Assembly (NCBI GenBank): GCA_013423325.1
Contig: BLJB01000009.1
Location: forward strand, 62,001 to 126,000
Direction: 5' to 3'
Length of the DNA stretch: 64,000 bases
From: Usnea hakonensis
Lineage: Eukaryota > Ascomycota > Lecanoromycetes > Lecanorales > Parmeliaceae
Part shown: positions 47,317 through 59,175 of the stretch, piece after piece
How the letters are laid out: each line of letters begins with the position of its first letter
How positions within the stretch are numbered: position 1 is the stretch's first letter
The notes under the pieces: generated by a model
Databases searched by the model: none
Told to the model about the DNA's origin: nothing
The model's input: only the letters and a program-made list of their open reading frames with translations
Translations under genes and position numbers: made by a program

Positions 47317-49087
47317 TCACACCACGTCCTCCTGTCGCCCATCAGTCCCATCCTCGACCGCTTCCACCTCCGCCGCCCCCACCGCTCCGCCCTTCCTCCC
47401 CACCCACCCCCCAATCAAAAGCGCCGCCACCCCCGCCCCCGCCAACGACAAAACCGCCAACGACCACCCCATCGTCGCCCACCCAGACCGCTGCGTCACA
47501 AAACCCCCCCAAATAGGCCCCACCAGCATCCCGCCCGCAAACGCCATATTGAAGAGCCCATACGCCGTCGCATACGCGCCCCTCCGGCCAAAAACCCCCG
47601 GGTGAGCCTTCTCCTTGATGTGCACAATGTACGTAATCTCCGCGAGGAGGGGCGTCATCGCCATACTCAGCGCCACGCCCAGACAAGCCAGCAGCGCGCA
47701 GAGGAGCGCTATCTGACCGACACCGCCGCGATTGACGGCCCGCATGGCGACGAGGAAGGGCATTGCGAGCAAGAAGCCCAGGGTGGTGGGTACGCGGGGA
47801 CCGCGTTTGTCGCTCCAGTAGCCGATGAGAGGTGCTGCAAAGGATGGAAGGATTAAGGGGAGGAAGATCAGGCCGCCGCCAGTGGAGCCCCATCCGAAAA
47901 GACGGTGGACGTAGAGGGGGAGGACGGCGTCCCAGGCTGTGAGGAGGGCGGATTGGATGAGGGTGCAGAAAAGGGCGGCAAGGAGGCGGCGGGAGGCGAG
48001 GAGAGTGAGTACTGTGGGGAGCTTTCGTTTGGTTGGGAAGATAGATAAAGGTTGGGCTGGTTCTGGTCCAGGTAGCGGAGGTGAGGTGGTGGTTCCCGGC
48101 GGTGAAGAGGTTGAAGGCTTCGCAACTTTTTCATCGTCCAGAATTGGTGAGGGCGAAGGTAGCTCCTGCACGGCCGGCATCCACTGCTTTGCAACTTTCT
48201 TCTCCACTAAAACCACCCGTAAAATAATATCCAAGACAATCAGCCCAAACGCCATGAAGAAAACGCTGTAATACCCTGTTCGCGCATACACGACTCCACC
48301 CAGCAAAGGCGCCACAAGCACCGCTACGGACATACTCATACTAACATAGCCCAATGACTGCCCGACTGTCTCGTGGCCCACCGTGTCAGCCAGAAGCGCC
48401 AGACCGACGGTCCAGACGATGGCAGCCGAAAATCCTTGCAACAAGCGACCAAGTATGAGGAGAGCGAGAGTGGTACCAAGACAGAGGAGAAAAGTTGAAC
48501 CAAGAAGGGAAAGGAGTCCAATCAGGAGAGGAAGACGCCGGGAAGGCGAGTGGTCGGCTAGGTAGCCACATATTGCTGCCAGAGGTTAGTTTGGTATTGA
48601 TGAAGGAGGTCAGATATGGGGCAAGTACGGGAAGCACCGACGAGAGCGGCGCCGTAAACAGCGAGGAGGACGGAGACCCAGTGTTGGACTGTGAACAACG
48701 GGGTCAGAAAAGCCCGGGATACCAGTACGCGACGGCGTGAGCCTACCATCCTTTTCCGCCACACCGACGCGGGTGGTCAATGCAAAGGGTATCACTGGAA
48801 CGACCTGAACAAGAGGATAAGTAACAATGGCAAGACTTGGGAAACACATGATCAACATGGACTCACTAAGCCATACAGGAAAATGTCCTAAGCAAAGAGG
48901 GAGATATCAGTGGGATTCTTGCCATGGATCATGTTGATATTGGACGGATGTGCGAGTACAGTAGACTCACGGTAAAGACAGCGATGGAAACAGTGGACAG
49001 TATGAAACAATATGAAGATCTATATTTCAGAAGAGGAGGTGGTTTCGAAGCATCTCTGGATCTCCATGCCAAAATGTCCCTGGTCAT
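47317..49087 (-). CDS. MFS transporter, DHA1-like
   Basis: Proton-coupled plasma-membrane or vacuolar exporter; substrate unknown. Five exons: 49087..48971, 48887..48867, 48804..48747, 48688..48629 and 48575..47317, 504 aa, total length divisible by three. Exon 2 is only 21 nt and encodes DIFLYGL, the end of the first membrane segment, giving VSIAVFTDIFLYGLVVPVIP. The second splice set yields AALVGASPICGYLADHSPSR, the conserved loop between helices 2 and 3, then LLQGFSAAIVWTVGLALLAD. About 12 membrane segments are visible with a long hydrophilic central loop (LPSPSPILDDEKVAKPSTSS). The terminal helix region is Gly/Ala-rich. The pattern is close to vesicular-amine-transporter-like DHA1 members. 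Confidence 0.9.
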
Positions 49088-49904
49088 GATGCTTCAATGC
49101 GAAGGAGAAGTGGCAATATCAATTGCTCGAAATGCGAATGATACCGGCATCTCAACCACGCAAGTTGATAGCTTGGGCTCAGTATTTATAGAAGCAACAA
49201 TTCAATAATATTGGCACAACGATAACAGGATTCCCAAGCCATGACAATTGCTTCTTGCTTTTTGACAAGAAAGAGGCAAACCACAAACCATGATGCAATC
49301 AGGAATCAGGATATATGTGGGGTACATTATACATAGAACGGTAGAACATGAGCGACGATCCGGCCGGTAGTACCAAGGTAGGCTTGCTAGCCAAGGTAAG
49401 AGAAGGCAGCTAACGTCTTTAAAGGCGCACTGCATCGAGCCAGCACTCCCAGAAGTAAGTACGTAATGTAAAGTATCGTAAGGTAAAGTAAGCTACTTAT
49501 TAAATACTTGAAAGTACAGTAAGTAGGACAGAAAGTGTCTCTTTGCCACCCTCGCACCAACAGCAAGGGGAAAAAAAGGAAGCACTTTCCTTTTTAAGAT
49601 CTACCTTAGCCAAGATCAGAATGAGCGATCCCACTCACGTGACGGACACAAATCCTTTCACTTTCTCATTGCATTGCTTTGCTTTGATTGATTACCTTGG
49701 ACCCTTATTCATATGCAAACATCTATCTACATGGTCTCAACACCCCTCTTCGCTGATGCAGATACCGATAAGGAGAGAGACCGCTCCATGGGCGAGGCCA
49801 TCATTTGATAAAGAAATCAACAACAAAACTCCTCGCTCCAATTTGTATCCATGCTATCTCTTCCACACGACGCCCACGCCCGCTCGAAAAGGGACGAGGC
49901 ATCA
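49088..49904. other. Intergenic, MFS gene to Gid1 gene
   Basis: Promoter of the MFS gene and 3' region of the Gid1 gene. It includes a degenerate tract of GTAAGTA/GTAAAGTA units near 49450-49530. No gene was seen. Confidence 0.5.
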
Positions 49905-52200
49905 TTAGTGCTGCAATGACTTTCGACTCGACTGCAACAAGTTGCACACATTAAGAAAAGAACCCGGTCCGCCATCCTCGCTGATCACGTCCACGAGCAC
50001 AACGGTTTGTTTGTACAAGCGTTCCAGTGCTGTCGACGACGATTTGCCTAGCGAGACTGCTGGTCTGTCAGCACGCTTGCCCCATCCTGCATCGCTTCAT
50101 GCTTGGAAAGTGGACATTACCTAGGATGGCGCTGTTCAGCCCTTCCGCGACCGGCACCCTCTGCTCACTTTCCAACAGTTTGCCTTGCGGACTTTTCCTT
50201 GGATCGGGATACGAAAACATGGAGAAGATGTCCGAAAAGGTATCGGCCACATACTTGTGTCGATCATCCCTGAACTCATGCTTGAGCTCTTGCCCATAGC
50301 GTATTATCACCTCTAGCAATGTCTGGTATTTTAAGCCCCAGTTGTCCCCCCCAAGTGTTTCTTCTGTATCCATTCTGTCCCAGTCGTCATTGTTGTGATA
50401 CCCACCGTCCTTGGTAGTGTTAGGCTCATCAAGATCCATGTCGGGTTCGAAGCCATCATCCGAGATTGCTGTTGAGTGGCCGTTTGTGGTGGTGGCTTTG
50501 GTTTGTTTGGAGGCGGAGTTGTCGAGGAGATCGGTACTTTGGCGCATCATCTCTATGAACTTGCGGCAGCGGAGCTTAAAGTGGATCTCGGGGTTGTCTT
50601 GTAGGACCTGCGGGTAAAAGGCGTGGGTGAGCTTTATCGCTTTGTCGATGTCGCCGTCAAGTATCGCAGTGCGAATTTCTGATACATAATTAGCGAAACA
50701 AGCCCTTGAGATAGTCAGCATGAAGCTTACGTTGCCTATTCATGGCATCATGGTCGTCTTCCATCGACAGATAGCCCTCTAATTTAGATTCGGGAGAACC
50801 TCTTAGATTCGCTGCTTCTGCTCGTACTTCACCTGCGAATGCTCTAGCCGTTTCCACATAGCCATCGTGGGAAAGGTACTGGGCCACCAATGCCTTACAC
50901 AGCTGGTCTTTGTTCAAGGTAGGGTGTAGATTCGATACGTCCGCGGCGTTGATCTCGTCGAGGATGCTTTGCCTCTCGCGCTGTTCCCTGTGAGCGTTTT
51001 GCCCACGGTGCTTGTACGAGAGTCTAACGTACTGCCACCATTCGATCTATATCAAACATGAATGGCTTCTGACCAAAATTGACACTCAAATGGGCGTGTG
51101 GCCGTTTCATACCCACTGACGGGTAAACCTTGACAAGACCGACAAGATCCCGAAATGCATTCCCTTCAACTTGATTGAGCAACCATATATAGGGCGACGT
51201 AGAAGGACATACCTTGGAAGACTCCATTCTTCGTAAAGAAGGCAAAACCCTTCATGAAATTGACACCACAGCCTATGACATCTCCAGAGGAAAATGTTGG
51301 CCCATAAGGTTTCCCCGGAGCTGAAGAACAAAAAGACTTCCCATCATCTCCATGATATGCCCAGCTCTCCGACTCCCATCCTGGGAGTTTCTCTAATGAT
51401 GCATTCGCGCTGGAAAATCCAACTCCAATCATGCCGTCTTTGCCTTTCGATATTATACCAACTTCATAGTAATACAGACCGCATTGAGCAGGCATTGGAT
51501 TGTCCGATCTCGTAGAAGCAGCCTCATGGTTGAGCGTCTTCGAAGGTCCAACAAATTTTACGTCCTGGCCATCTGCTGATATCTCCAACCCCGCATTCTT
51601 GTCCGTTTCAGCCCATTTCGAAGGTAATGGCGTCAAACCATCATCCTCGACTTCAGGCTGACGCTCAATTATCTCATACGTCATCCCACGATGTGAAGGT
51701 GCCATTTTGTGTAGGCTGACGCTGCTGGAGCTGGTTGAAAGAGATCCTGGTTTGGAAGCGCGAGTCAGCTGTTCATCAGCCTGAGCTGCCATCTTGGTCT
51801 TATGCGCCGCTCTCAATTTCTCCATGTATTTTGACCCTTTGAGATACGATGGCTCGAAGAATCCCAATATGTTTCCACTGCCTGCTGAACCATAATTTTG
51901 ACTTGAAGTCCGTGGACTTGAGAAGCTTCCCCCTCTTCCCCAGGAGCTCGGTATATCCATCCCTCCTTCCACACGCGAATCAGAATCAGAGATCGGCTGA
52001 GGTATCCTCGACGGCTGATCTAAGCCTGTGGGGTGCGTATATGAACCTGTATTCGCTATGCGCGGTAGATGCCCAGAATTAGACGAGAGCCCTGCTGTTC
52101 CGGCAGCTACTGATGCGTAAGAAGATCGCCGTGGCATGATACCGGAGGTTGGATTGGAATATGAAAGGTGTGGAGCTCCAGGAGAGCCTTCGTTGGTCAT
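49905..52200 (-). CDS. Gid1/RanBPM-type subunit of the GID (CTLH) ubiquitin ligase
   Basis: Scaffold subunit of the E3 ligase that degrades gluconeogenic enzymes after glucose return. Exons 52200..51213, 51163..51033, 50980..50731, 50678..50121 and 50056..49905, 692 aa. After a Ser-rich N-terminus comes the SPRY domain at about 210-372 (YYYEVGIISKGKDGMIGVGF, ESWAYHGDDGKSF, splice-restored NGVFQGNAFRDL). Next are LisH (LVAQYLSHDGYVETARAFAG, about 400-420), CTLH (RTAILDGDIDKAIKLTHAFY) and the CRA region (LEVIIRYGQELKHEFRDDRH to SSTALERLYKQTVVLVDVIS). The acceptor at 51164 was chosen because it restores the family's GxAFRDL. The insert between CTLH and CRA is acidic and probably disordered. Confidence 0.92.
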
Positions 52201-53416
52201 CTCCAGGCTCCTGTGCTAGAACGACAAATGACTGACTCTCTCACCCTTCTCTTCTTATTTTGGTTTCCTTGATGATTTATGCTTGTCGTACTAAGTCCTA
52301 GAGATTATTGAGATTTCTTTAGACTTCTGATGCCGTGTTAAAGAAACGAGTGATGTTGGCTACCTCGAGATCAAGGTGCCCTTCGTCCAACCTATGACAC
52401 CGGGATCTGCGCTATCATCTTGCCAGGATAGCCCAGTTGTTTTCTGGTCAAGAGGGAGAAGCAGCAGCAGAAGCCTTTCATGGTGAGTGGTTCCGGGGGC
52501 GGTGATGTTTTCTTTTTACTGTAGTGCAGTTGATGGATCTCTTACTCGTATTCTACTTATCCATACCCGGATCTACCTACCCCCGCATCCTCCGATGTCA
52601 TGCAAATGCACCGCCTTATCACGAGGTCTGAATGAACAAGGCGCATGTAACTCAATTACAATAGATGACGATTCTAGATAAGAAGATAACTGCCTAAAGT
52701 GGATACTGGCTTCATCTGCAGATCTGCTGATATCTCGTACCAAGTCGACTCACGTGCGTACTACATGCTGACCGTCGACAACCGAATCCTACATGTCACA
52801 CTGGGCCCACCTATTCCACCGCTTACAGTTCGGCTTCTGTTTCAGAATCAAAAGATTAACATTACTTCTCGCCCAAATTTCCTTGCCGTGTGATGAAAAG
52901 GGCTGCCTCTGATGAGTCGATCCACCAAAATTGTAGTACGAGATGGAGGAGATCGGCGCAGGGAGTCCGGGCTTGGTCTTGCACACAAGATTGCTGAAGC
53001 TGGAAAAGCGTCATTGAGATCTGTCAATTCAGAAAACGGCATACACAATGCTCATAGACGGCTTATGGTCCGAGCGGCTCAGTCGGTTCGTAGTATGATA
53101 AGATTGGCTTCGTGAATGTATGCAGTTTTGTAGACATCTTGTGCAGAAATTTGAAATGGACGAGCATATTGCATCCATTGTAGGCTTCGAAGTAGTAGAA
53201 AAGAAGACTCCAGACTTTGCTGAAGACACGCCGATGATTTCTTACGAGCTTTTTTGCTTTTAGGGTCGATTCGAACAAATACACTGGAGTAGATAAACAA
53301 CATCCTAAGTAAGCACCGTCCATCAACTCCGCGCTAAGCTTGCAACACACGCAAACTCATTGAATACATTGACTCATTGTACATGCATGAACGACGGTCG
53401 CGAATGTATTCCAGAC
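52201..53416. other. Intergenic, no gene seen
   Basis: Promoter region of the Gid1 gene and 3' region of the Ies4 gene, both leftward. Open frames are short and motif-free. Confidence 0.5.
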
Positions 53417-54333
53417 TCAAGCAGGTGTGGCAATTGCAGGAGCTGGGGAGCTGGCGATGTTAGAAGGGTTGGCGGCGGGACTCCTCTCGCTGCCGATGTT
53501 GCTGCTGGTGTTCTCTTTGCTCTGACTGTTGGGAGTGTCTTGACCACTCTCCGCTTCCGAACCGAAAGCCTTTGCTGTTGGTGCCTTCCATGATGGTATT
53601 TCCCACATTTTGCCGGTGAAGGATTTTACCCGAAATCCAGTCTTCTCCCACTTTCGACATGGCTTGCCAGTCCGGTCGAGGGCACGTAGTCCGGCGTTGA
53701 TAGCACCTTGATTGGCTTTGGGTCCAAGTTTATGGCCGGTGCCTGCACCTGGGCCTGATGTTCCTTTAGCAAGTCTCGCGGCCGCAGTGCGACCGTCAGG
53801 CCTTCCTTCTCTGTCATGAGTCAGTGATGCTGCAAGGGGATAACAGTGGCGTTGTTGCGAGGCTCTTACGGTCTTGCCCTTTTTCTGGGAGGATTTTTTG
53901 GCTTGTCTTTATCTTCACTCTCAACGCCAGCTTCAAGCTCTCTCTTTACGCCGGCCTTTGAAGCTGGCAAAGACTCCTGCTTGACATCCTTGACAGGTGA
54001 CGATGGAGACCGCCCTCCGTTTGATGGCGTTGAATTGTCTGGCTCGGATTTGATGGGTGCAGATGTCACTGGTTCATCAGGCGGCACCGTTGTAGATGTT
54101 GACAGAGGGGACTTTTTCGGTTGGGTCGGTTTACGAGCAATCTGCTCGTGAGGGAAACGACTGAGTTTATCTCTAGACAATTTGAGGTGAATGACTTTGC
54201 TTGGCTTTGATGATTTGATTGGTCTGGCGTTGGCTGTAGGTGTAGGTGTAGTCGTACTTGGTGGAGTAGAGACTTTTGACAACGAGTTGGATACGCGACG
54301 AGGGGCCGTTGCTGCTTTGGAACTTGGAGCCAT
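53417..54333 (-). CDS. INO80 chromatin-remodelling complex subunit Ies4
   Basis: Nuclear accessory subunit of INO80, linked to checkpoint signalling in yeast. Exons 54333..53870 and 53810..53417 (59-nt intron), 285 aa. Family blocks in order: KVIHLKLSRDKLSRF near the N-terminus; KRELEAGVE and RKRARP before the splice; then LGPKANQGAINAGLRALDRT and the signature CRKWEKTGFRVKSFTGKMWE followed by IPSW. The remainder is Ser/Thr/Pro-rich and probably disordered, including an Ala/Pro-rich end. The intron falls after RARP and the join keeps the conserved segment in frame. Identity rests on the central blocks. Confidence 0.88.
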
Positions 54334-56234
54334 GATCTTGGACTGATTTGTGAGCTGTCGTCGATGAAGAAATTTGTAGAGTCACCAGGTTTTCTCATAC
54401 CTTTCCTTTCCAAAATTGCGACGCAAGGAGGTTTGCGGGTAGTGATGGGTGACGGGCGTGGATGGTTCTTTGTAAGGTGGAAAAGCCGTGGGAGTGCGAC
54501 CGGTGAGATGCTCAGGAGAAGCAAGGCCCCGTGATGGGATGATTATTGTCTAAGTATTTCCCATGACAAAATGTGTACTTGACCAGCGGAGATTTATTGA
54601 AGCTTTTGCTTTGCGGTATCTTGTATTTGGTATTTGGGAATTTGATGTAGAGGTTTGGAGGAGATGGTGGTGATTGTGTGTGGTGTAGAAGGAATGGTGG
54701 TGGCCAAGGATAAGGATTGTTTTGGGCCATGGTGTTCTTTCAAAGGAACCTTGATTATTATCCTGTGAAGGGCCTTATTCATAATGGCGCGGTACACTCC
54801 TTTTTTTTTATTTTTGCGCGAGGCGGGCGTGCATTTTGTGAGAGACGAGCAATCCACACACAATAATTTTAATAAGGGAAGGCTGGGCCGAAAGCCAAGC
54901 TTTTAGAAATCATCTAACCCGAATCGATCTAGCGCCAAATTGCTCGCCGCTCGGTGAAGGCACCGAAGAGGGTTTGATCTGACATGACACCGATTGGGCT
55001 ACACTCGAAAACTCATACACCACAGCCATACGAAACTGTCTCATCAACAAAAATTGTATCACTCTGCCTACAACTTTCTTGTCTTGCCTTTGACCGTGTC
55101 ATAATCGTTTCGGGATGCTCAGCTGGTCTTGACTCTCTTTGAACAACAGTGGCCCTTGTTGAAGCTGCCTGGGCGGCTCGCAAGAGTTCCGTAACGTCTC
55201 TCGCTCAGAATGGTTTAATGCCGCATTTGATGCCTACAGCCGGTTCAAACCTTACTCTGCTTTGTTCCATTTTCCCCCGGAAATCATGGCCTGCTTTTGC
55301 GGTACCCTCTCGTTGCCACTTGAAATATGCAGAAAGACCATCGGCCAATACTCTCCACAATGAAGAGCAAAACATTCAACAGGTGACCTGAAACATCATC
55401 AAAGAAGCTGCTGTTTCACTCCAAAATCCATGAAGATATGTCGCCAACATTATTGCAGCAAAAGTCTCCTGAGACCTGGTAATCGGTGGTGACGAAGGCC
55501 GAGATATGGCAATTCGGTTTCCTCCTCATCTCAGCAGTGCATTACAGCTAGAACAAGACTTGCCGCACTCAACGCCCACCAAGCGCTTAATCAAGTAAGC
55601 AGTACTACTCGGCTAACGGTCGTATAGTTACACAAGGACCAGAAGCAGGGTGGAGAGCATGACCGCTGACAAGAATGAGGCGTTTTTCTCCCAGGCCCAA
55701 TGAGCAAGCTCATAGCAGGGAGCTGTTTGGATAGAAAGGCGACCTGAATGATCTGATTGCGGGGGTAGCTCAGAGGGTTAAGTCCAAGGCCCGGGATTCC
55801 TTCATTAGCCCCAAAACAAAGTTGTTCGCGGCTGGACTGGTGGCACCAATCACAGCCGGTGCTGGACCAGCAGCTACATGAATGTACCTGCGCTAACTTC
55901 ATCCTTTCAGGAATCCCATCTTCAAAGGATGATTTTTTACAGTTGTCTCCGGTACAAAGCGCTACCATTCATCCCCTTTGTACAGTAGTAATTTGTTCTG
56001 CTGACAAGTACAAGGGGCCATGCTTGATTATGATTGGCTTATGAGCAGGCCAAAAGGTCGCCTGGTATCAGGGGTCTTGTTACGAGGTATCTGATACATT
56101 CCTCTATAAGAATGCAAACCCCCTGATACCAAGTTGGAATTCGTTCCGCTTTTCTCTTTAAACTACACTCTCTTTGCTCTTTAAGATATCCAGTCTTTAC
56201 TGCGTGCGCTGGCTTTCGCACCACATTCATTACC
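54334..56234. other. Intergenic, no gene seen
   Basis: A 1.9-kb region between the divergent Ies4 and chitinase genes. A GGTAGCTCAGAGGGTTA segment near 55764 resembles a tRNA A box, but no anticodon or T arm follows. The stretch before the chitinase ATG (56100-56230) is CT-rich and probably its core promoter and leader. Confidence 0.45.
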
Positions 56235-58196
56235 ATGTTCTTCCATCATGTCTCTCTCTCAGCGCTGTACGCTGCCACCTTCCTCACCTTGGTATCTACC
56301 TCGCCAGCGGGTCATGCTCGTCACCGACATCACCCTCGCATGCTTCCCAAGCCCGACACTAACCTAGCCATCCTTGAGCGCAGAGCAGCCGCCGGTTCAG
56401 TTGACATCCCTTCAGCAGATATCAATACGCTACAATCGGAATTCACCGCCTTCAGCAGCTGGATGAATTCCTGGTTCACGTCGACGGAGTCGATGCAGCA
56501 ACTGAATCAAGAAGTTCAGAATCACAACGGCTTCGTCAACGCGTGGATAGAATCCGCGACGAGTGGCTCAGCTTCACCCGCACTTCCTGCGACTCTACCA
56601 GTCTCACGCCGAACAGTCTCTGGATCCGTGGAAATCTCTCAGGCTCAGCTGAGTATGCTCCAGTCAGAGACTACTGCCTTCATTTCGTGGATGGGTGCTT
56701 CAAACAGTTCTTCAACCGATGCTATCAAATCACAAATCAAAATCGAATTCCAAGCATACCAAGGATGGGTGATTACGTGGTTAGCTGCTGCGGTACCGAG
56801 CGGTGCCTCTGCTTCTGGAGCTCCGGCTGCACCTGTCCCTGTTGCTGCCGCATCCGCATCCGCATCCTCATCCCCATCTCCATCTCCGTCACCGTCGCCG
56901 TCACCATTGGCTGCGACCCCAGGCAATGATTCTGGACCCCCGAGCTCAGTCTCACCGGCCAGTGCTCCTACACCATCGCCATCTCCGTCATCGGCGCCGT
57001 CAATGGCTCCATCAATGGGGCCCTCAGCTTCAGCAGCGGGTTCAGGTGCTGCAGCTCCCGCAGCTACTCCAGCCTCGAGCCCTGCCTCGGCATCAGGCGG
57101 CTCCTTTAATGCTAAAGCAAAAGACAACGTAGCCGTTTACTACGGTCAATCTCCCGCTACCAGCCAGGTCACGTTGTCGAAATTGTGCGCTGATCCGAGC
57201 GTCAATATCGTCATCCTGGCCTTCCTCAGCGAATTCTTCAGCGCCGGTGGCCTTCCGACGATGGATTTCGGTCCTGCTTGTGGCGGTCAGAGCTCCCAGA
57301 TGCAAGCCAAGGGTGCAACCGGTATGTTAGCCTGTGGACAAATGGCTACAGATATTGCTACCTGTCAGAGCTCGGGGAAAAAGGTTCTACTGAGTCTGGG
57401 CGGCGCTACTGCTCAAACAGCCTTTACAGGCGATGCTCAGGCAACAGCCTTCGCCTCTACCCTTTGGGACCTCTTCGGGGCCGGGACGGGTATGGATGCA
57501 GGTCTACGACCATTCGGACAGACCAAAATCGATGGCTTTGACGTTGGTAAGGATAACACAAAGTCGGTTATAAACAAAGCTTTTCACGTGCTAATTTCAA
57601 TTGACAGACAACGAGAATAAAGACCAAACAGGCTATGTTACCTTTGTCCAAGCTCTTCGCACCCTATACGCCACAGACAATACCAAACAGTACTACATTT
57701 CAGCTGCCCCGCAGTGTCCTCTTCCCGACGCCTCCATCCCTGTGGGCGCCATGACGCTCATGGACTTTGTCGTAAGTACCCTTTCCAACCCCTCTTTTTC
57801 ATCTTTGACAACTTCATTTATTGCCCCAATTCGCTTCTCACTCGCTCACTCCATTGACCTGAAGCAAATCACTGACTCGGGGTACATATACAGTGGGTGC
57901 AATTCTACAACAACGGAATCTGCAACATCGGAGCGTCAGGCTTCGTCGCCAGCTTCACAGCCTGGAGCAAGAATATTGCCGGGGGTCCCCAATTGTACAT
58001 AGGCGCCCCGGCCTGTCAAGCCTGTGCCGGAACGGGCTACCTGGCTCCAGACGCGGTAACTTCGGCCATCAAGAGCGCCACGGCGGCGAATGTGGATAAT
58101 TTTGGTGGGGTCATGCTATGGGATGGGGCGGAGGCCGAAACCAATGCGGCTGGTGGCCAGAATTACAACCAAGGTGTAAAGGCGGCGCTGGGATGA
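56235..58196 (+). CDS. Secreted class III GH18 chitinase with duplicated N-terminal module
   Basis: Hydrolyses chitin in the wall or outside the cell. Exons 56235..57546, 57608..57771 and 57894..58196 (introns 61 and 122 nt), 592 aa. Signal peptide (MFFHHVSLSALYAATFLTLV, cleavage probably before residue 30). Two related modules of about 53 residues follow at 54-105 (GSVDIPSADINTLQSEFTAF) and 130-183 (GSVEISQAQLSMLQSETTAF), each preceded by Arg-Arg. A Ser/Pro/Ala linker with SPSPSP runs from 187 to about 290. The GH18 barrel starts at VAVYYGQSP; its catalytic motif DGFDVDNE (433-440) is formed across the first splice, with acid Glu440. The barrel ends GGVMLWDGAEAE. No chitin-binding module or GPI signal was seen. 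Confidence 0.93.
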
Positions 58197-59175
58197 TGGT
58201 GCTCTATCGACTTTGAATTTTGATGGGGGGATGTGATGGAGTAAGGCACTGGAGGCCCTGCACTTGAAACGAACCTATCTCATGATTGAAATGTTGCATT
58301 TACTTTTCTTTTACAGTCGTTTCTGGATACCCCACCTTCACAAGTGATTATTATGTAACTATTTAACTTCTAGGCGGGATTCAGGGATTCTTGCGACGTG
58401 TACATATTTTTTCGAAAGAAAAAGACGAACATAAATGCATTCCAACCTAGAAGGAGGTTGGAGAGCCTCCATTCCTCTCGGCCCTCTGCATCCGAAGCAA
58501 GAATCTCAAGGGGGCCTGTGAATAAGGTATCTTTTGAGAAAAGCTCAGCCGCACAAAGTAGGACGAGTGAGAAAACACCTTGCCCTCTGTCAAGATTCTT
58601 TGATGAGAAACTCCAGTTATTCCCTCCAGAGTGTTCCCTCATCTGAAATCATGGACGTCAATCAATTTCCAACAATCGCTACATACCCCGGAAAGACGGA
58701 ACAGGGCACTTCAGTTCCAACCCTCGTCCCGCATTATCTAGGCTTTCCGATCTTGATTGCAGAAGAAGGGACACGAGTTCGTTGACGAAGAATCATGTCG
58801 ACCTAGTTCCAGTTGGCGTCTAATTCATATTAGGTTCGATTCCTAATGGCGCTGATCCTCTGGTGGAGTGGTTAGTTGTCTTTCTTTGACCTGTCGTTAT
58901 CGTAATCATTTTTCTTTTGCGGCTCCAAGGCCATCCAAAAGCACATAATTTCTCCACTGTTTTTTGGAGACAAACGCCATGTCTGCTAAGAGCTTCGTTT
59001 AGCGGGAATTAACCGTGCTCAGGGCGCCACGATGACTTTGTGTGGATCCAAGGGCTTACTTCTCCGTAAATGCAATGATGTTAGTTTTAAAACAAGTTGG
59101 TTTTCCCCTTGAGGAGCATTGTTTCCCAGGCTTAATCCCACTTACCTGTTAGGAACAGCTGCGTTTGGATTGCAG
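58197..59175. other. Intergenic, no gene seen
   Basis: 3' region of the chitinase gene and promoter of the acyltransferase gene. A perfect small hairpin (TTAGG, 7-nt loop TTCGATT, CCTAA) at 58830-58846 looks like a tRNA T arm, but the rest of a tRNA is absent. Confidence 0.45.

Noticed and set aside
45159..49087. IMP dehydrogenase next to an MFS exporter as a mycophenolic-acid-type self-resistance cluster
   Set aside because: No polyketide synthase or tailoring gene nearby. The enzyme looks like the single housekeeping copy, and the Ala before the catalytic Cys is usual in filamentous fungi.
55759..55815. tRNA-like A box (GGTAGCTCAGAGGGTTA)
   Set aside because: No anticodon arm, no T arm at the right distance and no matching acceptor strand; at best a relic.
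56815..57130. Alternative frames through the chitinase linker
   Set aside because: Low-complexity SPSP/ASAS coding DNA opens other frames by composition; the GH18 frame is clearly the real one.
58830..58853. tRNA T-arm-like hairpin with TTCGATT loop
   Set aside because: Upstream sequence gives no anticodon stem and no 5' acceptor strand; the A-box-like TGGAGTGGTTAG lies downstream, in the wrong order.
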